Positions 38,361-48,884 of a DNA stretch of 64,000 nucleotides are shown here, in pieces (position 1 is the stretch's first letter; each line of letters begins with the position of its first letter). Under the pieces are notes generated by a model. That model saw only the letters and a program-made list of their open reading frames with translations. It was not told the DNA's origin and did no database searches. Both the position numbers and the translations under genes were made by a program. The DNA comes from Saprospirales bacterium (GTDB lineage Bacteria; Bacteroidota; Bacteroidia; Chitinophagales; JADIYW01), in NCBI GenBank assembly GCA_016711605.1, contig JADJSS010000044.1:124001-188000 (forward strand). Reading direction: 5' to 3'.

Positions 38361-39173
38361 CTAGATAAATGAATAACCAAAAATACGATATAAATTTGCT
38401 CTAACTAGTTGCTTTGCAAAAAATAATTTGTCTTTTATAAAAGCAAAATTATTTTCATTTCCTTCGCCACGTAAATAAGAATGACCACCTAATTTTGATT
38501 TATTTAATAACAATGTTTTTTGCTCAAAAGGTAAATACCAACCTTGCGGATAGCAATAACCTGGATGCAATTTTTTAGGTTCTATATCTGAAAAGTATTT
38601 ATTGATATGCGATTCATCGTGCCATTTTGCAACAATATTATTTGAAAAATCTATATCAATACAATTTTTTAACTGATGACATAATTGTAAAAATTCTGAA
38701 GTACGGCCGCCAATCAAACCACCAGCAAAATAGTATGTTCCAGCTTTTTCTTGTATGAATGCAGTTGACTTAGAATTAGTTTCATAATCAAAGTTTTTTC
38801 TCTTTTTATGATAGGCAACTGGATGCAATTGACCAGTTAAAAAATTATCTTTTTCAGTTGGTATGAGTTCGTTTTCTGAAATTGTTTTTATGAATGTATA
38901 ATTGGCATTAAAGAAAAATAAAAAATCCATTTTTTTTAGTTCTTCTTCAATATTCAAAAACAAATGAAAACGCATCAGCGTATCTTTTGGCCAACCTAAT
39001 TTTTCCTGATAAATTTTATGAATATTATCTGTTGATTGAATAGTTTCACTATCCGTAAATACGAAATATTGTTTATCGGAATTTGGCAATAAAAATTGTT
39101 CAGCAGTTTTATAAAAATCGCTCCAAAACACATCGTATTTTCCTGTGCAGATATATAGAATTCCAATCTTCAT
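38361..39173 (-). CDS. Family 6 glycosyltransferase (GT6, ABO/alpha-Gal-like)
   Basis: 270 residues. Bacterial GT6 with characteristic motifs: ILYICTGKYDVFWSDFY near 5-21, FFNANYTF near 88-94, AGGLIGG near 165, and HDESHIN and LHPGYCYP in the C-terminal half. The animal DxD metal motif is replaced by NAN (89-91), as in bacterial GT6 enzymes, which are metal-independent. It transfers Gal or GalNAc in alpha-1,3 linkage, usually onto an alpha-1,2-fucosylated galactose. It sits between a flippase and a GT11 fucosyltransferase. Donor choice cannot be read here. Confidence 0.87.
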   Translation of the reverse strand: MKIGILYICTGKYDVFWSDFYKTAEQFLLPNSDKQYFVFTDSETIQSTDNIHKIYQEKLGWPKDTLMRFHLFLNIEEELKKMDFLFFFNANYTFIKTISENELIPTEKDNFLTGQLHPVAYHKKRKNFDYETNSKSTAFIQEKAGTYYFAGGLIGGRTSEFLQLCHQLKNCIDIDFSNNIVAKWHDESHINKYFSDIEPKKLHPGYCYPQGWYLPFEQKTLLLNKSKLGGHSYLRGEGNENNFAFIKDKLFFAKQLVRANLYRIFGYSFI

Positions 39174-39174
39174 T

Positions 39175-40614
39175 TTATTTCAAACTCAAAAATCGTTTGA
39201 TGATATTTTTCCAAAGATACAACAAAACAAAAAAGTAAATCGTGCATTTTATTGATACTTGTAACCACCAATTTTCAATGTATAAATTCAAGAAATAATT
39301 TGAAATCAATACTAATACAATAATCACCAAGTAATCTAAAAATCGAATTACTGCAGGCACTCGTGCGTCAATAAATTTTTTGCAAATGATGTAAGTGCAT
39401 AGCAACATAAAACCATAAGAAATTAAGGTTGTATAAGCTGCTGCTGGATAGCCATATTTTGGAATAAAAATTAAATTTAATCCGATATTTACAACTGCTG
39501 CAATGGCAAAACTAACGTAGAAATATTTTACTTTTCGTTCATAATGTAAGTAAAAACTATATACTTCATTAATGTCGCTAATAATATAAGACAAAATCAA
39601 AATTGGCATCAAATGCATCGATGCGTAAAACGCTTTGTTGAGTGCTAAAAACCGACCAGCATCAGCAGAAAAAAACACAAAGAAACAAGATAAGGTAGCG
39701 ATTAATTTAAAGATGCTACGCATTTGTTCTATCACTTCTGTTTCTTTTTTTTCATTCAATAATTGAAATAATTTGGGTCGATTGGCTGTTATAAAAGAAG
39801 AAGTAACACCAGAATAAATAACTGCAATTTTGTATGCGTAACTATATAAACCTGCGTCATTGTTGCCTTTGTAACTGTTAATCATTATCGTATCTAAATA
39901 TCCTAAAACATAGCCACTTAAACCGATAGGAATTAAACTGATTGAGTAACGAACGATTATATTTTTATCCTGAATTTTCTCGGACAAACCGATATAATTT
40001 CTGAAATAAACGATAATAACTATAGAAGTTAAAATTAGAATCATCCAGTTTTCGCCAGCAATACGACCATAAAAATTTTTGGAAACGAACAACACAAATA
40101 ATAAACCACCAGCAACTCGGCAAATTTGATAAATGAGTTGCCAAATTCCTGCGCGAGTACTGAATTGTTGTGCGTTGTTATACACATTAAAATAGGAAAA
40201 AATAATGCTGGAAAAAATGGCTATTAATAAAAAATAAAATAATTCTAATGGAATATTTAATAGTTTAAAAAATGGCATTTTAATAAGAAACAAGATGGAA
40301 CTTCCAATTAAAAAAACGATGATTGAATTTCTGAGTAAAAACTGCATCAACAAATTCTTTTCATATTTATCATCAAAATAGAAACGATAAAATCCATTAA
40401 ATAAATTCAGAGAAAGAATAACTGCTAAAATTCGAACGGTGTTATTGAACACTTCATAAACACCAAAATCTGCAGGTGTGAGCAATTTGGTGAATAATGG
40501 AAGCGAAAATACCATTAAAACTTGCACTGCTAAATAAGAGAAAAGATATACGGAACCGTGACGAAGTGTTTCGTAAAACTTTAGTTCTTTGATATTTTGA
40601 ATGAGTTTTTGCAC
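39175..40614 (-). CDS. Oligosaccharide flippase (Wzx/MATE-like)
   Basis: 479 residues with about 14 hydrophobic segments. The N-terminal FSLPLFTKLLTPADFGVYEVFN region is typical of Wzx-type polysaccharide exporters; PKYGYPAAAYTTLISYG near the end is also family-like. It would flip lipid-linked glycan to the periplasm. Its stop lies one base before the ATG of the GT6 gene, so they are coupled. The preceding gene (GT2, frame-broken) ends just 3 bp upstream. A different flippase gene lies at 6097. Confidence 0.88.
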   Translation of the reverse strand: MQKLIQNIKELKFYETLRHGSVYLFSYLAVQVLMVFSLPLFTKLLTPADFGVYEVFNNTVRILAVILSLNLFNGFYRFYFDDKYEKNLLMQFLLRNSIIVFLIGSSILFLIKMPFFKLLNIPLELFYFLLIAIFSSIIFSYFNVYNNAQQFSTRAGIWQLIYQICRVAGGLLFVLFVSKNFYGRIAGENWMILILTSIVIIVYFRNYIGLSEKIQDKNIIVRYSISLIPIGLSGYVLGYLDTIMINSYKGNNDAGLYSYAYKIAVIYSGVTSSFITANRPKLFQLLNEKKETEVIEQMRSIFKLIATLSCFFVFFSADAGRFLALNKAFYASMHLMPILILSYIISDINEVYSFYLHYERKVKYFYVSFAIAAVVNIGLNLIFIPKYGYPAAAYTTLISYGFMLLCTYIICKKFIDARVPAVIRFLDYLVIIVLVLISNYFLNLYIENWWLQVSIKCTIYFFVLLYLWKNIIKRFLSLK

Positions 40615-40617
40615 TCT

Positions 40618-41659
40618 TTATAATTGTATGATTTTTTTTCTTGCTATTGAAAATACCAATATGGCTAATTCTTTTTTTCTCAACTCAAAGGTAAGTGTTG
40701 GCTGTAGGATTTTTTTGATTTTGATTAAGTTTTGAAAGACGCTAAAGTTATATTCTGTTAAGCGTAGATATTTTTTCAGCACTCTTTCATACAATACTTG
40801 TTTAAGTATCTGTTCATCGAAGTGTTGGTGCTTTTGGTTTAATGTAATCAGTTTTTGAATCCAGAATTGTAGTAAAGGCAAATCTGACAATTTATTTTTT
40901 AGAGAGAAATCTATTAAACTTAGGTGTAACTTCTTCTTCTGAGTATTGATTTTGGAAATAGTATTCGAGTTGGTTTATAACAATTTTATTTCTATTATGG
41001 ACAATATTTTCTGGTTGTTGTTTGCAAATACTATCAGCATAATCTGTATTTAGCTAAAAAATCAGGAATCACTAATCCATTTCCGTTTATCATTATTCTT
41101 GTCCATAAATCGTAGTCTTCACAAAACAGGATAATCGATTCTAAAATTTCATTTGGCAACTGTTTTTTTAGCATTACAGATGAAGTAGCAACAGGATTTA
41201 AAAACAAGGAAATTGCTTTTAAGTTTTTTGAATCTAAATCAAAAAAAATTATTTGAATTTACAATTGCATTCTTTTCATCTATCATATAAAAACTGGATG
41301 AAACAAAACTCAGGTGAGAATTTTCAGCAAGGACATTATATTGTTTCTAATCTTGTATTTTCAGCTAAATCATCGCTATCTAAAAATGCAATGTATTCAA
41401 AATTAGAAAGTTCTATTAATTTATTTCTAGTGTAAATTAGGCCTTTATTTCCTTCATTTTGAAAATACTTTATTCTTTTATCTGAATAGGAAGCAATAAT
41501 ATCGTAAGTATTATCTGAAGAGCCATCATTAATGATTATTAATTCAAAGTTTTTAAATGTCTGATTTAAAATACTTTCAATTGACTGTGCGATATATTTA
41601 GCAGAATTATATGCAGGCATCAATACACTAACACCATTCTTATAACCTTGGTTATTCAT
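40618..41659 (-). pseudogene. Glycosyltransferase family 2, frameshifted
   Basis: About 345 residues when joined. The N-terminus reads MNNQGYKNGVSVLMPAYNSAKYI, QSIESILNQTFKNFELIIIND GSSDN and FEYIAFLDSDDLAEN, with the DxD motif (LDSDD). The middle reads CEDYDLWTRM, the usual second GT2 block. The C-terminal segment is LPLLQFWIQKLITLNQKHQHF. There is a break in A8 at 41241-41248 (needs seven) and further breaks between 40890 and 41080. The start lies two bases from the FkbM stop codon, so the two are coupled. Confidence 0.7.
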
Positions 41660-41660
41660 A

Positions 41661-42464
41661 TTATTTTAATTCTGCAAAGAAATTAGATGTAACAAATATT
41701 TCTAAATTTTCTGAATATTTTTCAATATGAAATAATCCATCTCTGAGTATTCTATATACTTTATACTTTTCATTTAACAAATCATAAAAATCCTTGAAGT
41801 AAGTTCTAGAATCGATATTGCATCCACCAAATTCAAATTGAATGTATTTAATTTTATTTTCAGACAATAATTTTTTAGCACCATTTAAGACACTAAGTTC
41901 ATTGCCTTCTACATCAATTTTTAAAAATGTAATTTCACTTATATTATTCTCAATACAGTAATCATCCATTTTTTTTACACTGATTTTCTCAATTTTATCC
42001 ATTTTTATATCAATAAAATCAAGGTTTCTTTGGTAAACAGATGCCAGACCAGACAAATCTTCATTTGTATAAAGATTAACTTATTATTTTCATTACTAAA
42101 TCCAAAATTATTTAATATGCATTTTGGGTTTTTAATATTTTGTGACAATGTATTAAAAGTTCTCAAAGATGGTTCAAAAGCATAGATTTTGTAATTTCTA
42201 TCTTTACTGGTTTCAATAAGCATTTTTGAGTATGTTCCAATATTTGCACCTACGTCAAAGAATATCAAATTTGCATCTTTCTGAGTTTGCGAAAAGATCC
42301 GATCCATTACTTTTTATTTCACCACTGTCTTTTACAGAAGTTCCCCAACCGTAATTCATTCCTCTAAGTCCGAAACTATAAATCTCTTTAAAAAAAAACT
42401 GCATATAACTTCTTCCAAAAAATGGTTTTAAGATTATGCGTAAAAGTGTCGTTATTATCTTCAT
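41661..42464 (-). pseudogene. FkbM family methyltransferase, two frameshifts
   Basis: About 267 residues when joined. The S-adenosylmethionine-binding part is FFDVGANIGTYSKMLIE with EPSLRTFNTL following. The FkbM signature FLKIDVEGNELSVLNGAKKLL is in the C-terminal segment. Three frame pieces (42464-42255, 42307-42005, 42056-41661) overlap at two breaks, near 42280 and 42035. It would O-methylate a sugar or lipid-linked glycan. It lies between the giant T9SS gene and the GT2 gene. A second, intact FkbM gene lies at 47139. Confidence 0.72.
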
Positions 42465-42563
42465 ATGTAAATTTGATTGAAAAGAGCATCGAATCCAAAT
42501 TAAATACAGGAATCAATATTTATATAGAATGTAAAAATAACAAACCTACTGACAATTTAAAAA

Positions 42564-45500
42564 TTATCTTAAAACAGTGACTGTTCCTTTTTTGATTTTA
42601 TTTTGTTGTTTGCCACCTAAAATTATTTTATATTCAATTACCCATGCGTAGGAATCCAATTGAACAACTTCTCCTTTATAAGAACCATCCCAACTAATTC
42701 TTATATCGTTTGATTCAAATAAAAAACTCGCCCCACATCTAACAACAACAATTTGTATTCCAATACATTTTTGCCAAATATTTTGAAATAATCATTTACA
42801 CCATCATTGTTCGGTGAAAATGCAGTAGGTACCCAAAGGTCACCTTCACATTCCATTATATAAACAGTATCAACTGCTGTGCATGTGTTATTGGTAACAC
42901 TTACCCAATATTTGCCAGCTTGATTAATTGTAATACTATTTCCTGTTTCACCTGTGTTCCAAATAAATTGTGATGCATTTGTAATCGCTGTTAACAAGAT
43001 AGGTTGTCCTCCACAAATCATCGTGTCTTTATTGATTTGAACAGTTGGTATTGCATCTTGCGTAATCACTATACTATCTGATTCGCTACCGCAACTATTC
43101 GAAATAGTTGCAAAATAAGTGTTCGGTTGCGTAACCGTAATCTGTGCTGCAGTTACGCCTGTTGACCAAACTGTATTCGCATTTCCTGTACTTAATATTC
43201 TAGAGAAGCTTCCGCAATACGTTGTATCATTGCCAATGCTAAATGCTGTTGGTGGTGTTAAGATGGTTACTCTAATCGTATCAGATGCTGAGCATCCATC
43301 AGCAGTTACTTTTACAAAATAAGTTCCAGCTTGATTAACAGAGATAGTTGGTGTAACTGCGCCATTATTCCATAAATATGTTACGGTTGTTCCGCTTGTA
43401 GTTGCATTTAGTGTCACTGTATTTCCTTGACAAATACTGGTATCTCTACCTAAGTTTATCAAAGGAATATTATTTTGGTTGATGACAATGGTATCTTTTT
43501 TAGTACCGCAACTATTCGAAATAGTTGCAAAATAAGTGTTCGGTTGCGTAACCGTAATCTGTGCTGCAGTTACGCCTGTTGACCAAACTGTATTCGCATT
43601 TCCTGTACTAAATATTCTAGAGAAACTCCGCAATACGTGGTATCATTGCCAATGCTAAATGCTGTTGGTGGTGTTAAGATGTTTACTCTAATCGTATCAG
43701 ATGCAGAGCATCCATCAGCAGTTACTTTTACAAAATAAGTTCCTGCTTGATTAACAGAGATAGTCGGTGAAACTGCACCATTATTCCATAAATATGTTAC
43801 GGTTGTACCACTTGTCGTTGCGTTGAGTGTTATTGAATTTCCTTGACAAATACTGGTATCTCTACCTAAGTTTACCAAAGGAATATTATTTTGGTTAATG
43901 ACAATGGTATCTTTTTTAGTACCGCAACTATTCGTAATGGTTGCGATATATGTATTTGGTTGTGTAACCGTAATTTGTGCTGCAGTTACACCTGTTGACC
44001 AAAATGTATTCGCATTTCCTGTACTTAAAATTCTAGAGAAATTACCGCAATACGTGGTATCATTGCCAATGCTAAATGCTGTTGGTGGTGTTAAGATGGT
44101 TACTCTAATCGTATCAGATGCTGAGCATCCATCAGCAGTTACTTTAACCCAATAAATGCCTGCTTGATTAACTGATATAGTTGGTGTAATTGCGCCATTA
44201 TTCCATAAATATGTTACGGTTGTTCCACTTGTAGTTGCATTTAGTGTCACTGATGAACCTTGACAAATACTGGTGTCTTTGCCTAAGTTTATCAAAGGAA
44301 TATTATTTTGGTTGATGACAATGGTATCTTTTTTAGTACCGCAACTATTCGTTATGGTTGCAATATATGTATTTGGTTGCGTAACTGTAATCTGTGCTGC
44401 TGTTACGCCTGTTGACCAAACTGTACTTGCATTTCCTGTACTTAATATTCTAGAGAAACTACCGCAATACGTGGTATCATTGCCAATGCTAAATGCTGTT
44501 GGTGGTGTTAAGATGGTTACTCTAATGGTATCAGATGCTGAGCATCCATCAGCAGTGACTTTTACAAAATAAGTGCCAGCTTGGTTGACTGAAATAGTTG
44601 GTGTAACCGCACCATTATTCCATAAATATGTTACGGTTGTTCCACTTGTAGTTGCATTTAGTGTCACTGTATTTCCTTGACAAATACTGGTGTCTTTGCC
44701 TAAGTTTATCAAAGGAATATTATTTTGTTTGATGACAATGGTATCTTTTTTAGTACCGCAACTATTCGTAATGATTGCGATATATGTATTTGGTTGCGTA
44801 ACTGTAATCTGTGCTGCAGTTACGCCTGTTGACCAAACTGTATTCGCATTTCCTGTACTTAAAATTCTAGAGAAGCTTCCGCAATACGTTGTATCATTGC
44901 CAATGCTAAATGCTGTTGGTGGTGTTAAGATGGTTACTCTAATCGTATCAGATGCTGAGCATCCATCAGCAGTTACTTTTACAAAATAAGTTCCTGCTTG
45001 ATTAACAGAGATAGTTGGTGAAACTGCACCATTATTCCATAAATATGTTACGGTTGTTCCGCTTGTAGTTGCATTTAGTGTCACTGTATTTCCTTGACAA
45101 ATACTGGTGTCTTTGCCTATGTTTATCAAAGGAATATTATTTTGGTTGATGACAATGGTATCTTTTTTAGTACCGCAACTATTCGTAATGGTTGCAATAT
45201 ATGTATTTGGTTGCGTAACTGTAATCTTTGCTGCTGTACGCCTGTTGACCAAACTGTACCCGCATTTCCTGTACTTAAAATTCTAGAGAAGCTTCCGCAA
45301 TAGGTGGTATCATTGCCAATACTAAATGCTGTTGGTGGTGTTAAGATGGTTACTCTAATCGTATCAGATGCAGAGCATCCATCAGCATTACTTTAACCGA
45401 ATAAAGTGCCAGCTTGGTTGACTGAGATAGTAGGGTAACGCGCCATTATTCCATAAATATGTTACGGTTGTTCCACTTGTAGTTGCGTTTAGTGTCACTG

Positions 45501-47079
45501 ATGAACCTTGACAAATACTGGTGTCTTTGCCTATGTTTACAAATATTCCGGTAGGTGAAACAAAAGAAACCGTATCTTTTTTGGTGCCGCATCTTCCAAT
45601 TGCTGTAACAATATATTGTCCTGCTTGATTTGCATTAGAAAACTTAATAGATACATTTGGTCGTGTAGATGTAAAACCATTTGGACCTATCCAACTATAG
45701 GTTGCTGTTGCATCTATATTTGCTACACTTAACCGAATTGAATCGGTTGAACAAGTGATTGTGTTTATACGTGCATCTGGTTTTTTGATAGAATCTACAA
45801 CGACAATTTCTTTACAAAAACGAGCTTCTGTTGCTAAATTCTCATTTACAACTAAAGAAACATTATACGTTCCAACACTGTCGATATGAAAAACTGGTGG
45901 GTTTGTTAGTGTTGATGAAGCTACTCCAAACGAAGCACAATTATTTGATAATTTTAATCGTGAAATTGTATTTGAAATTTGATTTGTAACAAATACATAC
46001 TTCTCATTATTAAAGATAATTGGTTCAGAAAATGCTGATGGGAAATTAAAAGTTGCTATATTTCCAATATCACGACCTGTAATTGAAGTACTATAAATAT
46101 CATTTGGAAAAGAATATTCAATAATTTTATTTGCACCTGGAGCTAATACATACCCTTTTAGATTATCACAGTCAACAAAAGGCAAAAAATCATAAGCTCT
46201 ATTCAATAAAGAATTAGGATTACCATAATTAGTATAGGTTGGTGTATTTAATAATGAGGTACCAAAATTTAATGAGCCAATAGAACAATTTGCAGGTGTA
46301 ACATCATCTTTAGGAAAGTATAAAAACCAATTATTTTTTCTGTATAATAAACTAATTTGTATACTTGGTTTTGCAACTCCAAATACACCTAAATTTACAG
46401 CTGTTGGTGTATTCGTAATCGTATTTCCAAAATTAATTCTAAATAATTTTCCTGAAATTGAACTTATAAACCCAATATAACCATCCGAAGTCCTTCTAAT
46501 TTCAACATCTGATATATATTCATTAATTACGCCACCTAAATCGCCAAAATTAGTAATTGTTGGACTATTGGACAATGAATTACCAAAATCTAAACGAACT
46601 AATACATAATCATTTGCAGCGTTCCAATTATCTGCTACAATTATTGCATACCAGTTTCCATTTTCATTAAAAAATTGCATGCCTTTTGGTCCATCTAATT
46701 GACCAGAGAATGTACTAAATACTGTAGATGTTGGTGTATTTAAAATCGAATTTCCAAAATTTAATCTAACAAGTCCTGCGCCACCATTCTGCTCATTTCC
46801 AACAAATCCGTAATAACTAGTTCCATCTTTATATATTTGTATATAACCAGGTCTTTGACTTACACCTAAATTTCCTATATTAATACCGCTAATATTAGAA
46901 GTTGGTGATTGTTTACAAAAATTCCACAAATTTGTACTTTGTCCTGTAGAAGTATTATTTATAGTAATATTTTGACCACGACAAACCGTATCTGGTGCAT
47001 TGAAGCTAGCCGTTTGGGCATTGACTTTAATTGAAAAAAGCAAACAACTAAATACTAGTAATAAAATACGAAAACGCAT
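42564..47079 (-). pseudogene. Giant repeat protein with T9SS type B (gliding-motility C-terminal) domain, several frameshifts
   Basis: About 1,500 residues when joined. Signal peptide (about 1-22), a PKD-like start (APDTVCRGQNITINNTSTG), four repeats of NFGNS..NTPT spaced about 55 residues, an Ig-like region, then six tandem copies of a 139-residue unit (LGKDTSICQG...SCGTKKDTIVINQ). A type B C-terminal domain (VPTAFSPNNDGVNDYF...GTVTVLR) ends it at 42564. Breaks at about 42720, 43627, 45236 and 45385-45445. It would be a secreted, surface-attached fibre or adhesin. A -7 box lies at 47096-47103. Confidence 0.82.
43050..45540 (-). repeat. Six tandem 417-bp repeats (139-residue units)
   Basis: The word CTTGACAAATACTGG recurs every 417 bp, at about 43425, 43842, 44258, 44675, 45091 and 45509. 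Each unit encodes two roughly 70-residue Ig/PKD-like halves: one with DTSICQG..TYLWNNGA..VNQAGTY, one with DTTYCG..STGVTAAQITVTQPNTY. Copies differ at only scattered positions, so they are recent or homogenised. A diverged seventh half copy lies at about 42850-43050. Confidence 0.92.
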
Positions 47080-47095
47080 ATTAGAATTTTAATAA

Positions 47096-47103
47096 CAAAG
47101 ATA
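47096..47103 (-). promoter_or_regulatory. -7 promoter box of the giant T9SS gene
   Basis: Minus strand reads TATCTTTG, fitting TAnnTTTG, 16 bp before the start codon at 47079. Confidence 0.45.
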
Positions 47104-47138
47104 GGAATAATTGTAAAAAGAATTAAATAATAACAATA

Positions 47139-47945
47139 TTAATTTAATAACTTTCTGAAGATTTTTTTATAATATAATTTAATTATTGAAAATAGTTGTT
47201 TTTTGATAACAAACGCTTTTCCTTTATGCTTTATAATAAATTCATTTTTTACCCAAAACTGATCACCTGAAGTATCATAAACAGTATCTTCAATTTTAAC
47301 AAACCCGTTTTTTTGCATAAAAGATTCAATGTCATTTTTTAACGGTTGTCCTTTGTACAATTCAACAGCTTCTACTTCTAACCAAATTGCATTTATCTGT
47401 TTTATAAAATCCTGCGCACCTTGCAACACCATCAACTCTGCACCTTGTACATCCATGTGAACAAAATCTATTTGTGCAATACTTTTATCTACACAGAATT
47501 TCTTTAATGTAGAAGTAGGTACTTTTATCGCTTGTTCAAATTTTAGCCAATTGTGTACATCTGTTGTTTTTTCTGAAGGTGGTAGAATAGAACTGCTCTT
47601 ATTGCCATAATTCCAATCATCTTCATTTGCATTTTCTGGCTTTCCTGAAGATACATAAAATGTTGTTTCACCAATCTCATTTGATAAACACAATGGAATT
47701 GGTTGAATGTTTTTTACTTGATATTTTTTTACATTCTCTTGAACCAAACTAAAATTGGATGGCAATGGTTCGAATGTATAAATAGTAGCATTTGGAAATA
47801 ATCGTGCATATCGAATCGAACTTTCACCTTCACATGCTCCAATATCAAATATTGTAACGGAATCATTTTTTTTGAAAATGGATTTCAAAATTTTTTCTTG
47901 CGTTTGTAAAACGGAAGAATCTATATAATTCTCTCTTAAACTCAT
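47139..47945 (-). CDS. FkbM family methyltransferase
   Basis: 268 residues, complete. SAM-binding FDIGACEGESSIRYARLFP near 34-52, EPLPSNFSLVQENV near 60-73, and the FkbM signature FVHMDVQGAELMVLQGAQDFI near 165-185, then IWLEVEA. A methyltransferase for a sugar or glycolipid. The start is two bases past the fucosyltransferase stop, so the pair is coupled. Unlike the FkbM at 41661, it has no frame break. Confidence 0.88.
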   Translation of the reverse strand: MSLRENYIDSSVLQTQEKILKSIFKKNDSVTIFDIGACEGESSIRYARLFPNATIYTFEPLPSNFSLVQENVKKYQVKNIQPIPLCLSNEIGETTFYVSSGKPENANEDDWNYGNKSSSILPPSEKTTDVHNWLKFEQAIKVPTSTLKKFCVDKSIAQIDFVHMDVQGAELMVLQGAQDFIKQINAIWLEVEAVELYKGQPLKNDIESFMQKNGFVKIEDTVYDTSGDQFWVKNEFIIKHKGKAFVIKKQLFSIIKLYYKKIFRKLLN

Positions 47946-47946
47946 T

Positions 47947-48825
47947 CTATTTTAAAATCCAATTTTTAGGCGCCAGCTCAATTTTTTCAGTTTGCAACAT
48001 ATTTGTCCATTGCTTCGGAACAAATATGGATTTATTTTCATTTTTATTTAACCAAGCTGCCCACCAACTAAAGGTACTATTGGCAATGATATTATGATTG
48101 CATAAACTCATTAGATAAAAATCTTCAATTGGTTTTTTGTCTGAGACTAACGTACAATCAATTTCCCAATTCATTTCGTTTCTAACCCAATTTGCATCGT
48201 CTGTAAAAATAAAAAAATGAATATTTTCAGTACCTAATTTTTCTTTTATCAACTTTATTGATTTCACATAGTAATCTTTTGAACAAATACCATGCACATC
48301 CATTGATGTTAAATTGTGTATATAATCGCCACGACGAATATGTATGGAAACTGAATTTTCTGAATTATTAATTTTATTTACTAATTCTAAATCAATTGGC
48401 AAATATTGTTCGTTAATAATTAATTCTTCACGAATTATATTTTTTATTTCTGAAAAATATTTTTCAGATTGAAAAAAACCACGAACATAATAATTGCCTT
48501 TTAAATTCAGAAAATTAGAGTCGAAACCGTAGCCGTTAAATTTGTACTTTTTAAATTTTCCAAATGAAAGTAATTTGGTTAAAACTAATTCTGTAGAATT
48601 AAATTCACTGCCATGAAAATGATGCAACATTTCGTCTGTTGCTAAATTGTAATTTATATTAAAAACATCTAGCTCAAACTTGCGCGGTGTTGTTGTATCT
48701 GAAGTAGTAGTAAAAAAACTGGTATCAAAATACAATTCTGAGTTATTAATAACACTCAACTGTTTTGCGGCTGCATATTGGAACAATTGGTTGCCTAAGC
48801 CACCCATTAAACGTACTACTATCAT
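47947..48825 (-). CDS. Alpha-1,2-fucosyltransferase (GT11), second copy
   Basis: 292 residues. N-terminal MIVVRLMGGLGNQLFQYAAAKQL, GDP-fucose motif SVSIHIRRGDYI near 166-177, and C-terminal ANSTFSWWAAWLN near 255-267. Related to the GT11 at 37426 but clearly distinct in sequence, so not a recent duplicate. First gene of this minus-strand glycan transcript, followed by FkbM. A minus-strand -7 box TACTTTTG lies at 48833-48840, only 7 bp from the ATG, so a nearly leaderless transcript is possible. Confidence 0.9.
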   Translation of the reverse strand: MIVVRLMGGLGNQLFQYAAAKQLSVINNSELYFDTSFFTTTSDTTTPRKFELDVFNINYNLATDEMLHHFHGSEFNSTELVLTKLLSFGKFKKYKFNGYGFDSNFLNLKGNYYVRGFFQSEKYFSEIKNIIREELIINEQYLPIDLELVNKINNSENSVSIHIRRGDYIHNLTSMDVHGICSKDYYVKSIKLIKEKLGTENIHFFIFTDDANWVRNEMNWEIDCTLVSDKKPIEDFYLMSLCNHNIIANSTFSWWAAWLNKNENKSIFVPKQWTNMLQTEKIELAPKNWILK

Positions 48826-48832
48826 TTTAGTG

Positions 48833-48840
48833 CAAAAGTA
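48833..48840 (-). promoter_or_regulatory. -7 promoter box of the fucosyltransferase-FkbM pair
   Basis: Minus strand TACTTTTG fits TAnnTTTG. With the start codon at 48825 the mRNA would have almost no leader. Confidence 0.4.
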
Positions 48841-48884
48841 TTAATTTGTTAGTATGAATTTGTATTTTGTTACAAATTTACGAA

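Noticed and set aside
43898..44989. Plus-strand reading frames of 85-99 residues repeated every 417 bp opposite the giant gene
   Set aside because: They are mirror images of the repeat array, lack start context and have no protein-like composition; the minus-strand frame holds the signal peptide and T9SS domain.
43050..45540. A CRISPR or satellite array
   Set aside because: The 417-bp period is in a coding frame with a whole number of codons, and there are no short spacers.
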